A stretch of 64,000 nucleotides of DNA. Origin: Paractinoplanes polyasparticus (GTDB taxonomy: Bacteria > Actinomycetota > Actinomycetes > Mycobacteriales > Micromonosporaceae). Positions 24,803 through 33,838 of the stretch are shown here, one piece after another. Position 1 is the stretch's first letter; every line of letters starts with the position of its first letter. Under the pieces are notes generated by a model, which saw only the letters and a list, made by a program, of their open reading frames with translations, ran no database searches and was not told where the DNA came from. Both the position numbers and the translations under genes were made by a program. The stretch is taken from contig NZ_JAHWFK010000033.1 of the NCBI RefSeq assembly GCF_019710575.1, forward strand, positions 62,001-126,000. The letters run 5' to 3'.

Positions 24803-26271
24803 TGGCCGAACGCACCTTCGGCACGAAGCTCGCCGCCGGCTTCGGGCTGACCCTGGCGCTCACGCTGCTGATGACGGCGACCTCGGTGCTGACCCTGCGC
24901 TACGTGATGAACAGCAAGGACAACGTGATCACGTCGGCGCGGGTGAACCTGGTCGGCTCCGAGGAGCTCAACGGCCACATGGAGTCGCGGATCGCCGACT
25001 ACCGCGCCTACCTGCTCGTCGGCACCGACGAGTATCTGCGAGCCGCCGAGCAGGATCGGGCGAACTTTCTCGCCGAGGCCGGCCGGCTCCGCGAGTCGAT
25101 GACCGACGCGACGTCGCAGGAGCTTCTCGATGCGGTCACCGCGGCCGAGGAGAAACACGCCGCCGTTCTGACGCCGATCATGGAACAGCGCTCGCGGCTG
25201 AACGATCTGCGCAACGTCACCCAGCTCGCCGGCAATCAGGAGCTCAAGGCGGCCCGGATCGCGGTGCAGCAGGCGCTCGCCGCGCTCATCGAGCGGCAGT
25301 CGATCGTGGTGGACACCCGCCGGGACGAGTCGTCGAGCCGTGCCACCATGGCGAGCGCGTTCATCATCGTGATCGGCGCCGTGCTCATCCTCGGGGCCGC
25401 CGCGGTGGCCTGGAAGCTGAGCCGTGACCTGCGCCGGGAGGTGGGGGCCGCGGTCGGCCACATCCAGAGCTCCTCGGCCCAGCTCGAGGCGGCCGCCGCG
25501 CAACAGGCCTCCGGGGGCCGGGACCAGGCCAGCGCGATGAACGAGATCACCACGACGATCAGCGAGCTGCTGATCACCTCGCGGCAGATCGCGGACAGCG
25601 CCCAGCGGGTCTCGAAGATCGCTGAGGAGACGGCGGAGGCCGCCCGCACCGGCGACGCCACCGTGGAGCAGACCCGGACGTCGATCGCCGCCATCCGCAC
25701 CCAGGTCGACCAGATCGTGCAGCACATGCTCGCGCTGGGCGAGAAGTCGCAGCAGATCGGCGGGGTCGCCGACCTGGTGTCCGAGCTTGCCGAGCAGACC
25801 AACATCCTGGCCATCAACGCGACCATCGAGGCCAGCGGCGCCGGCGAGTGGGGCCGGCGGTTCGCGGTGGTCGCCGAGGAGATCCGCAAGCTGGCCGACC
25901 GGACGGCCGGGTCGGCCAAGGAGATCCGGGCGCTCATCGAGGACGTCCGCGGGGCGGTGAACACGACCGTGATGGCCACCGAGATCGGCGCCAAAGCGGT
26001 CGACTCCGGGTCGCGGCAGTTCGACGACGCCACCAGCTCGTTCCGGCGGATCGCCGGGCTGGTGTCGACCACCAGCGACGCCACCCGCGAGATCGAGCTC
26101 TCCACCAAGCAGCAGACCACCGCCGTCGAGCAGGTCAACATCGCGGCCTCGGACACCGCCCGGGTCACCCGCGAGACCGAGGCCAGCGCCGTGCAGACCA
26201 AGCAGACCGCGGCCCACCTCAGCACGCTCTCCAGCGAGCTGCTGGACCTGGTCGGCACCGGGCGACACTGA
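24799..26271 (+). CDS. Methyl-accepting chemotaxis protein without recognisable HAMP domain
   Basis: A 490-residue receptor. TM1 is about residues 11-34, the extracytoplasmic helical sensor about 35-183 (CHASE3/4HB-like, [19 protein letters not shown]), and TM2 about 186-207. The signalling coiled coil begins almost at once ([27 protein letters not shown]), leaving no room for a HAMP domain of about 50 residues. The hairpin tip is well kept: [39 protein letters not shown]. Methylation-type Gln/Glu/Ala heptads flank it. The immediately repeated ATGATG gives two possible starts, 24799 and 24802. It is the only receptor gene in the operon. Confidence 0.94.
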   Translation: MMAERTFGTKLAAGFGLTLALTLLMTATSVLTLRYVMNSKDNVITSARVNLVGSEELNGHMESRIADYRAYLLVGTDEYLRAAEQDRANFLAEAGRLRESMTDATSQELLDAVTAAEEKHAAVLTPIMEQRSRLNDLRNVTQLAGNQELKAARIAVQQALAALIERQSIVVDTRRDESSSRATMASAFIIVIGAVLILGAAAVAWKLSRDLRREVGAAVGHIQSSSAQLEAAAAQQASGGRDQASAMNEITTTISELLITSRQIADSAQRVSKIAEETAEAARTGDATVEQTRTSIAAIRTQVDQIVQHMLALGEKSQQIGGVADLVSELAEQTNILAINATIEASGAGEWGRRFAVVAEEIRKLADRTAGSAKEIRALIEDVRGAVNTTVMATEIGAKAVDSGSRQFDDATSSFRRIAGLVSTTSDATREIELSTKQQTTAVEQVNIAASDTARVTRETEASAVQTKQTAAHLSTLSSELLDLVGTGRH

Positions 26272-26296
26272 CATGGGGGCCGAGCTTGCGATGTCA
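26269..26296 (+). promoter_or_regulatory. Inverted repeat in the receptor-cheA gap
   Basis: TGACAT (26269-26274) and ATGTCA (26291-26296) flank 16 nt. This 93-nt gap is the only non-overlapping junction in the operon, and cheA has no clear ribosome site. The element may control cheA translation or mark an internal promoter. Confidence 0.35.
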
Positions 26297-26364
26297 TGCC
26301 CTCCTGGCCCTCGTCTGCGAGGCCGTCGGAGGCGCACGCTGTGTGCCACTCGGTGCAGTCGGTC

Positions 26365-28494
26365 ATGACGCGGGATCCGCTGCGCTACTTCCGGATCGAG
26401 GCCAAGGAGCTGGTCGACCAGATCAGCGCGGGCGTGCTCGACCTGGACCAGCAGCCCGAGGCCGACGTGGTGGCCCGGCTGCTGCGGTTCGCGCACACCC
26501 TCAAGGGCGCGGCCCGGGTCGTCAGGCAGCAGGAGATCGCGGACCGGGCCCACGAGTTCGAGGAGGTGCTGGTCCCGCACCGGGACGAGAGCACCCCGGC
26601 GCTCCCGGCCGACCAGATGCGCGAGCTGCTGCGCCTGAACGACGAGATCTCCGGATTTGTGACGGCCCTGTCGGCGCCCGCGCCACCGGTGGCCGAGCCG
26701 GCGCCCGCCGAACCGGAGGAGCCGATCCGCACGGTTCCCCTGAACGCGCCCACCACGCAGGCCGAGGTCGATCAGGCCCACGTCGACGCCGAGCTGGCCC
26801 GGGGGGCCGACGCGGCCTCGGACCGGCCCGAGCGGGCCGCCACGGCCGACCTCGACGACCTGCTCGACGCCATCGGCGAGGCCAGCTCCCGCATCGCCCC
26901 GCTGCGCGACGGCGGCCGGACGCTGAACCGCCTGCACCGCAACGTCGAGACGCTGGGTGAGCGCATGCGGGTCGGGCGCACCACCGTCTCGGACGCCTCC
27001 GCCCGCACCTCCGTGCGGCGGCTCGCGGGCGAGCTGGGCGCGCTCGGCCGCCGGCTCACCGACGCCGTGGACCAGGTCGAACGCGAGCTCGACGAGGTGC
27101 GCGGGCGGGCCGAGGGGCTGCGCCTGGTGCCGGCCGGATCGATCTTCACGGCGCTGCGCCGGGCCGTGCGGGACGCGGCCGAGGCCGAGGGCAAGCCGGT
27201 CCGGTTCCAGGCCAGCGGGGCCGACGTCCGGATGGGCCCCCACCTGCTCAACCTGATCAGCGGCGCCTACCTGCACGTCGTGCGCAACGCGGTCGTGCAC
27301 GGCATCGAGCCCGAGAAGCAGCGCATCGCCGCCGGCAAGCCCGTCGAGGGTACGGTCGCCGTGCACGTCGAGCGGCGCGGCCGGTACGCCGAGTTCCGCT
27401 GCGCCGACGACGGCCGCGGCTTCGACCTGGCCGCCCTGCGCCGCACCGCCGAGGAGCGCGGCCTGCTCGCCCCCGGCCTGGATCCGGGCCCGCAGGGGCT
27501 GATCGACCTGGTGCTGCACGGCGGGATCAGCACCGCGCCCGGTGTCACCGAGGTGGCCGGCCGCGGCATCGGCATGGACGTCGTCCGGGACGTGGCCCTG
27601 CAACTGGGCGGCGAGGTGTCCATCGCCAACCGGCCGGGCCAGGGCGCCACCGTACGCCTGATCGTGCCCCTGACCCTGCTGAGCATGAACGGGCTGATCG
27701 TCGAGGCCGCCGGCACCACCACCACGATGCCGCTGGACGCGGTGCGCCGGTGTGTGCGCCTGGGCCCCGACGAGGTGGCCACCGCGACCGCGACCGCCCG
27801 GCTCGCCCACGAGCGCGAGGTGCTGCCGTTCCTGCCGCTGGCTCAGGCGCTGCGCGTGCCGGCCGGCGAGGAGCCCCGCTCCGGGGTCGCGGTGGTGCTG
27901 ACCGCCGACCGCGACACCGTGGCGATCGGCGTCGACCGGCTGGCCGGCATCTCCACGCTGGTCGCCCGCCCGCTGCCGGATCTGGCTCCGGCCGCCCCGG
28001 TGATCGGCAGCGTCTCGATCGACCTGGACGGCAATCCCCGGCTCGTGCTGGACGCGCACGGGCTGGTGGCCGAGGCCCGGCAGGAGAGCACCACCGCGCG
28101 CGGCGACGCCGCGGCGGCGGCCCGGCCCAGGATGCCGATCCTGGTCGTCGACGACTCGCTGACCACCCGCATGCTCGAGCGCAGCATCCTCGAGTCGGCC
28201 GGCTACGAGGTCGACCTGGCCGCCTCGGGCGAGGAGGGCCTGGAACGGGCCCGCAGCCGCCGGTACGGCCTCTATCTGACCGACATCGACATGCCCGGCA
28301 TCGACGGCTTCACGTTCGTCGCCCGGACCCGGGCCGACCCGCAGCTGGCCCACGTGCCGGCGATCCTGGTGAGTTCGCGGGCCAGCGCCGAGGACAGGCG
28401 CCGAGGCGCCGAGGCGGGCGCCTCGGCGTACGTGGTCAAGGGCGAGTTCAACCAGGAGGAGCTGCTCACGCACATCCGGAGGCTGATCCTCTGA
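26365..28494 (+). CDS. cheA: Hybrid chemotaxis histidine kinase CheA with C-terminal receiver (WspE-like)
   Basis: A 709-residue kinase starting MTRDPLRYFRIEAKELVDQ. The HPt domain has the phospho-accepting His at about 44 (FAHTLKGAARVV). An acidic/Pro-rich linker, a dimerisation helix pair, an ATPase domain (N-box HVVRNAVVHGIE, G1 DDGRGFD, G2 GRGIGMDVV) and a CheW-like regulatory domain follow. The receiver domain at about 589-709 has VVDDS, Asp about 640 (LTDIDMPG) and Lys in YVVKG. A CheY-binding P2 domain is not evident, which fits phosphotransfer through its own receiver. ATG 26296 is an alternative start but adds an atypical N-terminus. TGATG at the end couples it to cheB. Confidence 0.95.
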   Translation: MTRDPLRYFRIEAKELVDQISAGVLDLDQQPEADVVARLLRFAHTLKGAARVVRQQEIADRAHEFEEVLVPHRDESTPALPADQMRELLRLNDEISGFVTALSAPAPPVAEPAPAEPEEPIRTVPLNAPTTQAEVDQAHVDAELARGADAASDRPERAATADLDDLLDAIGEASSRIAPLRDGGRTLNRLHRNVETLGERMRVGRTTVSDASARTSVRRLAGELGALGRRLTDAVDQVERELDEVRGRAEGLRLVPAGSIFTALRRAVRDAAEAEGKPVRFQASGADVRMGPHLLNLISGAYLHVVRNAVVHGIEPEKQRIAAGKPVEGTVAVHVERRGRYAEFRCADDGRGFDLAALRRTAEERGLLAPGLDPGPQGLIDLVLHGGISTAPGVTEVAGRGIGMDVVRDVALQLGGEVSIANRPGQGATVRLIVPLTLLSMNGLIVEAAGTTTTMPLDAVRRCVRLGPDEVATATATARLAHEREVLPFLPLAQALRVPAGEEPRSGVAVVLTADRDTVAIGVDRLAGISTLVARPLPDLAPAAPVIGSVSIDLDGNPRLVLDAHGLVAEARQESTTARGDAAAAARPRMPILVVDDSLTTRMLERSILESAGYEVDLAASGEEGLERARSRRYGLYLTDIDMPGIDGFTFVARTRADPQLAHVPAILVSSRASAEDRRRGAEAGASAYVVKGEFNQEELLTHIRRLIL

Positions 28495-29561
28495 TGATCC
28501 GTGTCCTGCTCGTCGAGGATTCCGCCACCATGCGCAACCACCTGCGCGAGTCGCTCGCCGCCGACCCCGAGCTGCAGGTGGTGGGTGAGGCCACCGACGG
28601 GGGCGACGCGGTCGCGATGGTCGCGCGCCTGCGGCCCGACGTGGTGACCATGGACATGATGCTGCCGACGATGAGCGGCCTGGTCGCCACCGAGCACATC
28701 ATGGCCGAGCACCCGACGCCGATCCTGGTCGTCTCGTCGGCCGACCGCAAGGAGCTGTTCAGCACGTACAACGCGCTGGCCGCGGGGGCGGTCGACGTGC
28801 TCGAGAAGCCGCGCGGCGACGCCACGGACGCCGACTGGGGGCGGCGGCTGTGCGCGGCCGTCCGCCTCGTCTCGCGCATCCGGGTGATCACCCACCCCCG
28901 GGCCCGGCTGGACGGTCGCGGCCGCCCGGCCGCCGAGCCGCCGGTCACTCCGCCGGTGGCCACGCCGGTGTCCGACGCCCTGCGCGTGGTCGCCCTGGGC
29001 GCCTCGACCGGCGGCCCGGGCGCGCTGACCGAGCTGCTGCGCGCGCTGCCGGCCGGCTTCCCGCCGCCGGTGCTCTGTGTGCAGCACATCGCGGCCAGCG
29101 AGCCGTTCGCCGTCGCGTTCTCGGACTGGCTGGCCGGGCAGACCGGGCGCGACGTCAGCTACGCCCGGGACCGCACGCCGGTGGCCGCGCTGACCGGCCG
29201 GGTGGTGCTCGCCCCGCCCGACCGGCACCTGCTGGTGCGCGACGGGATGCTCCGGGTCACCGACGGCCCGCCCCGGCACTCCTGCCGCCCCTCGGTCGAC
29301 GTGCTCTTCGAGTCGGTGGCCGCCGAGTACGGCGCGACCGCGGCCGGCTGCCTGCTCACCGGCATGGGCCGGGACGGCGCCGAGGGACTGCTGACCATGC
29401 GGGCCCGGGGCGCGGTCACCTTCGCCCAGGACGAGGCGAGCTGCGTCGTGTACGGGATGCCCCGCGAGGCCGCCCTGCTCGGCGCGGCCGCCTACGTGTT
29501 GTCGCCGGCCCGGATGGCGGCCCGGATCGTCGAGCTCCAGCCCGCGGGGAGCCGGCGATGA
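28494..29561 (+). CDS. cheB: Chemotaxis protein-glutamate methylesterase CheB (WspF-like)
   Basis: A 355-residue response-regulator methylesterase. The receiver has VEDSATMRN and the phospho-Asp in VTMDMMLPTMSG (about residue 56), followed by a linker and the esterase domain with the Ser-His-Asp triad in GASTGGPGAL, VQHIAAS and LTGMGRDGAEG. It removes receptor methyl groups and counteracts CheR. The ATG shares one base with the cheA stop (TGATG), and its own stop overlaps the next gene (ATGA). No stand-alone CheY gene follows. Confidence 0.96.
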   Translation: MIRVLLVEDSATMRNHLRESLAADPELQVVGEATDGGDAVAMVARLRPDVVTMDMMLPTMSGLVATEHIMAEHPTPILVVSSADRKELFSTYNALAAGAVDVLEKPRGDATDADWGRRLCAAVRLVSRIRVITHPRARLDGRGRPAAEPPVTPPVATPVSDALRVVALGASTGGPGALTELLRALPAGFPPPVLCVQHIAASEPFAVAFSDWLAGQTGRDVSYARDRTPVAALTGRVVLAPPDRHLLVRDGMLRVTDGPPRHSCRPSVDVLFESVAAEYGATAAGCLLTGMGRDGAEGLLTMRARGAVTFAQDEASCVVYGMPREAALLGAAAYVLSPARMAARIVELQPAGSRR

Positions 29562-31549
29562 TCCACCGCGTGCTGATCGTGGACGACAGCCTCACCGTCC
29601 GGATGGACCTGCACGAGACCTTCGAGGCGGACGGCTTCCGCACGATCCTGTGCGCCACCGGGAGCGAGGCGCGGGCGGCCTTCGTCGGCGACGACTTCGA
29701 CGTGGCCGTGCTCGACGTGCTGCTGCCCGACGCCGACGGGCTGGAGCTGCTCACCGAGCTGCGCGGCATGCCGAGCCGGGCCCAGGTGGTGACCGTGCTG
29801 CTGAGCAGCGAGGACGAGGTCGCCGACCGGCTCGCGGGGCTACGCACCGGCGCCGACGAGTACGTCGGAAAACCGTACGATGCAGGATACGTCGTGGCCC
29901 GCGTGCGCCAGCTGCTGCGCGAGGGTGCAGCCCGCGCCGACGACCGCACCACCGTGCTCATCGTGGACGACAGCATGACCTTCCGCGAGCAGCTGCGGGA
30001 GCTGCTCGAAAGCGAAGGCTACGCCGTGCTGACCGCCCCCAGCGGCGAGGACGGCCTGCGCGTGGCGGCCGACCGGCGGCCGCAGGCGGTGATCGTCGAC
30101 GGCGTGATGCCCGGCATCGACGGCGCCACCGTGATCCGCCGCATCCGGCTCGACCCGGCGCTGCGCGACATCCCGTGCATCCTGATGACCGCGGCCGACG
30201 ACTACGCCACCGAGCTGCAGATGCTCGACGCCGGCGCCGACGCGTTCGTGCGCAAGCAGCAGAACCTGGCGATCGTGCCGGCCAAGTTGAACGCCGTGCT
30301 GCGGCAGAGCTCCGAGCAGCTGCCGATCGACCTGACCGGCAGCCTGCACGGGCCGAGCAAGGTGCTGGCGCTGACCCCGGACCGGCAGCGGCTGGCCGGC
30401 CTGGCCGCGGCGCTGCGTGACGAGGGCTACGACGTGATCCCGGTGGCCGCCACCGACGACGCGCTCGACCTGCTCGCCGCCCAGCCGGTCGACTGCATCG
30501 TGCTGGGTCTCGGCCTCTCGGGCGATCTGGGCCGGGAGGCGTGCCGGCGGATCAAGGAAGTGCCGGTGATCGGCGAGACCCCGATCGTGATGACCGGGAC
30601 CACCGACGACGACATGCTGGCCTGCCTGGAGGCGGGGGCGGACGATTACGTACGGGCGGATTCCGGCCCCGAGGCGCTGCGCGCCCATGTGCGTACGCAG
30701 ATCCGGCGCAAGCAGTCGCACGACGAGAGCCGCCGCATCCGCGAGGAGCTGATGCGCCGCGAGCTGGACGCCGCCGAGGAACGGTCGGCCCGGCAGCTGG
30801 CGGAGACCCGGGCCGCCCTCGTCGAGGAGCTGGAGTGGCGCAACCGCGAGCTGGAGGCGTTCTCGGGCTCGGTCTCGCACGACCTGCGGGGCCCGCTCCA
30901 GGTGATCAGCAGCTTCGCCGAGCACATGCTGGACGACGAGGACGACCCGCTCAGCACCGAGATGCGGCGCCGGCTGAGCCGCATCCAGGCCGCCGCCCAC
31001 CGGATGGCCGACCTGGTCGAGTCGCTGCTGATCCTGGCCCGGGCCAGCCGCGGCGACCTGCGCCGGTCCGAGTTCGACCTGACCGCCACGACGTGGCAGG
31101 TGATCGGCGAGGTCGAGGCGCGCGACCCGGACCACAAGGTCGCCTTCACCGTTCGCGACGGCATGGGCGCGGACGCCGACGAGGGACTGGTCCGGGTGAT
31201 CCTGGAGAACCTGATCAACAACGCCGTGAAGTTCACCCGCAAGGTCGAGCGCCCCGCGATCGAGGTGGGCGAGACAGCCGAGGGGTTCTTCGTGCGCGAC
31301 AACGGCGCGGGCTTCCCCGCGGGCAAGGCCGGCGAGCTGTTCCGGCCGTTCGCCCGCCTGCACAGCGCCAAGGACTTCCCCGGCACCGGCATCGGCCTGA
31401 CCACGGTGCACCGGGCGGTCGAGCGCCACGGCGGCGAGATCTGGGCCGAGGGCGAGGACGGGCGCGGCGCGACCTTCTGGTTCACACTGCCCCCGGCCCC
31501 GGACCCCGGCGGACCGGACCGGCGGGCTCAGGCCCGCCGGACCGGCTGA
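29558..31549 (+). CDS. Triple-receiver hybrid histidine kinase, putative output of the chemosensory operon
   Basis: A 663-residue soluble protein with REC1 (about 1-122, Asp53), REC2 (131-250, Asp181) and REC3 (266-383). A coiled coil (390-430), HisKA (His441 in SGSVSHDLRGPLQV) and HATPase (LENLINNAVKF, DNGAGF, GTGIGLTTV) follow. In REC3 the phospho-acceptor position reads VLGLGL instead of VLDxxL (Gly317) and the usual Lys is replaced (YVRAD), so it is a pseudo-receiver. It occupies the place WspR holds in Wsp operons. CheA or its receiver could phosphorylate REC1/REC2 and gate the kinase, whose downstream regulator is not encoded here. ATGA overlap with cheB. Confidence 0.93.
   Translation: MIHRVLIVDDSLTVRMDLHETFEADGFRTILCATGSEARAAFVGDDFDVAVLDVLLPDADGLELLTELRGMPSRAQVVTVLLSSEDEVADRLAGLRTGADEYVGKPYDAGYVVARVRQLLREGAARADDRTTVLIVDDSMTFREQLRELLESEGYAVLTAPSGEDGLRVAADRRPQAVIVDGVMPGIDGATVIRRIRLDPALRDIPCILMTAADDYATELQMLDAGADAFVRKQQNLAIVPAKLNAVLRQSSEQLPIDLTGSLHGPSKVLALTPDRQRLAGLAAALRDEGYDVIPVAATDDALDLLAAQPVDCIVLGLGLSGDLGREACRRIKEVPVIGETPIVMTGTTDDDMLACLEAGADDYVRADSGPEALRAHVRTQIRRKQSHDESRRIREELMRRELDAAEERSARQLAETRAALVEELEWRNRELEAFSGSVSHDLRGPLQVISSFAEHMLDDEDDPLSTEMRRRLSRIQAAAHRMADLVESLLILARASRGDLRRSEFDLTATTWQVIGEVEARDPDHKVAFTVRDGMGADADEGLVRVILENLINNAVKFTRKVERPAIEVGETAEGFFVRDNGAGFPAGKAGELFRPFARLHSAKDFPGTGIGLTTVHRAVERHGGEIWAEGEDGRGATFWFTLPPAPDPGGPDRRAQARRTG
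31519..31540. terminator. Hairpin at the convergent end of the chemosensory operon
   Basis: CCGGCGGGC-tcag-GCCCGCCGG is a 9-bp perfect stem with a tetraloop inside the last codons of the hybrid kinase. The amidase gene ends one base after the kinase stop on the other strand. It could act on both transcripts. Confidence 0.5.
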
Positions 31550-33784
31550 CTACTTGACGTACGTGAGGCCGTCCGAGATGACGGTCGGGCGGCCCTTGGT
31601 GCCCACGACCACGACCGAGACGGTGTGGGCGCCCGCGGTCAGCGCTTTGACCCAGATCGTCTGCCGGTGCGTGGTCTTCGCCGCCCTGGTGTCCACGGTG
31701 GTCACCTTGACGCCGTCGACGTAGATGGCGGCCTGGCCCGTCGCCGTCGTGCGGGTGAAGGTCAGCGCGGCCGAGCGCCCGTTGAACACGTACGCCAATT
31801 TGGCGTTCTTGGCCGACGCGGCGAGCGCCTTGCCCCCCAGGTAGGTGGTGGCGGCCGAGCGCGTGCTCCAGGTGCCGGTGCGCTTGGCCGACGTCTCGGG
31901 CATCTGGACGATCGTCCGGGTGACGGTCGAGACGCCCTCGTTGTAGGCCATGTCGGAGGCCTGCACGGTGTACTTCACGGCCACGTTCGGCTTGACCGTC
32001 GCGTTCCACACCGTGGACGTGCCGAGCATCGGGACCTCGTTCGGCGACAGGGCGAACTGACGGGCGATCCGGCCGTTGTTGTCGGCCGACTTGAAGTTCA
32101 CCGCGACCGGCACCGAGGTGGCGGAGTACGTCCCGGTCTTCAGGGCCACCCACGGCGGGGTCGGGAAGGTCGGCTTGGTCACGTCACCGATGACCTTGGT
32201 GACCGGCGTGATGTCGGTCGCGCCGGTCACGTGCACCACGCGGACCGCCACGTTGTGCGGGCCCGGGGTGACGGTGATCTTCGCGCTGCCCGCGGTGTTG
32301 TTGCCCGGGCCGGTCGCCACGACCTTGCTGTCGACCAGCACCTCGAAGCGGCTGACGTCGGCCGCCTGGCCGCCGACCCGGTAGTAGACGGTCCCGTCCT
32401 CCCGCACGTAGAAAGGCGGGGTGGTCGGCTCGCCGCCGCTGACCGAGACGATCTGGAGGCCCGGCAGCGCGGCCCGGCCGCGGATCTGGCCCAGCAACGG
32501 ATAGAACAGGTCACCCGGGCACTCCGTCTCGGCGCCGTCCCGGTGACCGGCGATGCGCGGGAAGGGCACCACGGTGCCCTTCGGCCACTTCATGCCGTCG
32601 ATGCCCGCGACCAGCGTCGTGGTGCCGGTCGGGTCGTTGCCGTACGCGCCGATGCGGGCCGCCGCCAGTTCGGCGATCGAAGTGAGGGCCGCGTTGCTCG
32701 GCCGCACGGTGGTGTAGTCGCCGATCAGCGCGATGCCGGCCGTGGCGGTGTTGAAGCCGGCCACGTGCGCGCCGACCACAGCCTTGCCGACGCCACCGGC
32801 CCGGCCCTCGTAGATTGTGCCGCAGTTGTCGACGAGGAAGTTGTAGCCGATGTCGTCGAAGCCCTCGGAGATGTCGGTCGCCATGATCGCGCGGACGAAG
32901 TCCGGGGCGTCGGCGCACGTCTTCGGGAACTCGGTGCCGGTGTGGTGCACCCAGACCAGCTTCACGCCCTCTCCAGCGATCGTCGGCGGGGCCTTGACCA
33001 GGCTCTCGTTCGCCTTCCAGCCGGCTCGGGACACATAGGCCGGCATCCCCGGATTCGGCACCGGCGGGGGCACCGACGTGGGCGGCGGAGTCGGTGTCGT
33101 GGCCTTCGGGGCGGGCGGAGTCGCCGTCGTCGCGGGCGGCTTGGTGGCCGTCGTCGCGCCCGGGACGGGGCTCGCGGGCGGCGGCGCCTTGGGCACGGTG
33201 GGCGTCGGCACCGGCTCGCCGCCCCCGCGGCCGCCGGACTCGGGGGCGTTGGGGTCGATCAGCTTGAGCAGGAGCCCGGCCGGCAGCGGCTTGGTGGCGG
33301 CGCCGACGAGCCGGGCGGCCACGCCGTCGGACGGGCCGGTCCAGAGCGGCGCGGTGCGGCCGCGCGCCTTGGCCCGTTCGCCCGCCAGGTCGGCCGCGTC
33401 CTCGGCGACCGACAGGTTCTTCCAGCCGGTCCACTGACCCGTGCCGGCGTTGCGGGTGCGCACCTGGACGGTGCCGTCGGGCGCGTCCTTCGGGCTGTTC
33501 CAGCTGACGCTGATCATGCTGAAGTTCTCGGTCGGCCGCTGCGGCAGCGAGAACTTGCGGCCCAGGTTGCCGAGGTCGACCTGGTCGATCCGGATGCCGG
33601 ACGGCTTGGCGGCGGCCGCAGCCGCCTTGACCGGCGCCGCCGGCGGCTCGGCCTCGGCGTGCGCCTCGTCACCGGAGACGAACCGCGCCACCGCGTCGCC
33701 GGAGCCGGTGAGGACGGCGACGCCGCCACCCGCCGCGAGCACCGCCGCCGCGGTTCCGATGCCTATTGCCAGTCGACGCCTCAC
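31550..33784 (-). CDS. Secreted PGRP-family N-acetylmuramoyl-L-alanine amidase
   Basis: A 744-residue exported enzyme. An N-terminal signal/anchor (about 5-26) is followed by a beta domain with VSWNSPKDAPDGTVQVRTRN. A Pro/Thr-rich linker (about 190-245) and the PGRP zinc amidase domain (about 248-430) come next. Zinc ligands are visible as His280 (VWVHHTG), His414 (IAGHRDG) and Cys422 (ECPGD), with a Tyr in YNFLV. The C-terminal 300 residues look like Ig-like and cell-wall or glycan-binding beta domains. It should cleave the muramoyl-alanine bond of peptidoglycan. The GTG start has GGGGG about 6 nt upstream. It converges on the chemosensory operon with one base between stops. Confidence 0.92.
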   Translation of the reverse strand: MRRRLAIGIGTAAAVLAAGGGVAVLTGSGDAVARFVSGDEAHAEAEPPAAPVKAAAAAAKPSGIRIDQVDLGNLGRKFSLPQRPTENFSMISVSWNSPKDAPDGTVQVRTRNAGTGQWTGWKNLSVAEDAADLAGERAKARGRTAPLWTGPSDGVAARLVGAATKPLPAGLLLKLIDPNAPESGGRGGGEPVPTPTVPKAPPPASPVPGATTATKPPATTATPPAPKATTPTPPPTSVPPPVPNPGMPAYVSRAGWKANESLVKAPPTIAGEGVKLVWVHHTGTEFPKTCADAPDFVRAIMATDISEGFDDIGYNFLVDNCGTIYEGRAGGVGKAVVGAHVAGFNTATAGIALIGDYTTVRPSNAALTSIAELAAARIGAYGNDPTGTTTLVAGIDGMKWPKGTVVPFPRIAGHRDGAETECPGDLFYPLLGQIRGRAALPGLQIVSVSGGEPTTPPFYVREDGTVYYRVGGQAADVSRFEVLVDSKVVATGPGNNTAGSAKITVTPGPHNVAVRVVHVTGATDITPVTKVIGDVTKPTFPTPPWVALKTGTYSATSVPVAVNFKSADNNGRIARQFALSPNEVPMLGTSTVWNATVKPNVAVKYTVQASDMAYNEGVSTVTRTIVQMPETSAKRTGTWSTRSAATTYLGGKALAASAKNAKLAYVFNGRSAALTFTRTTATGQAAIYVDGVKVTTVDTRAAKTTHRQTIWVKALTAGAHTVSVVVVGTKGRPTVISDGLTYVK

Positions 33785-33838
33785 ACTGACCCCCGTTGAT
33801 TCTGATCAAAGCCGGGCGTGAGGGTATCGAACGAGAAT

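Noticed and set aside
24640-28473. A minus-strand open frame of about 1270 codons antisense to the chemosensory operon
   Set aside because: It is low-complexity Arg/Gly/His-rich sequence with no domain, mirroring the third-codon G/C bias of the plus-strand che genes. Those show clear motifs, so this is a composition artefact.
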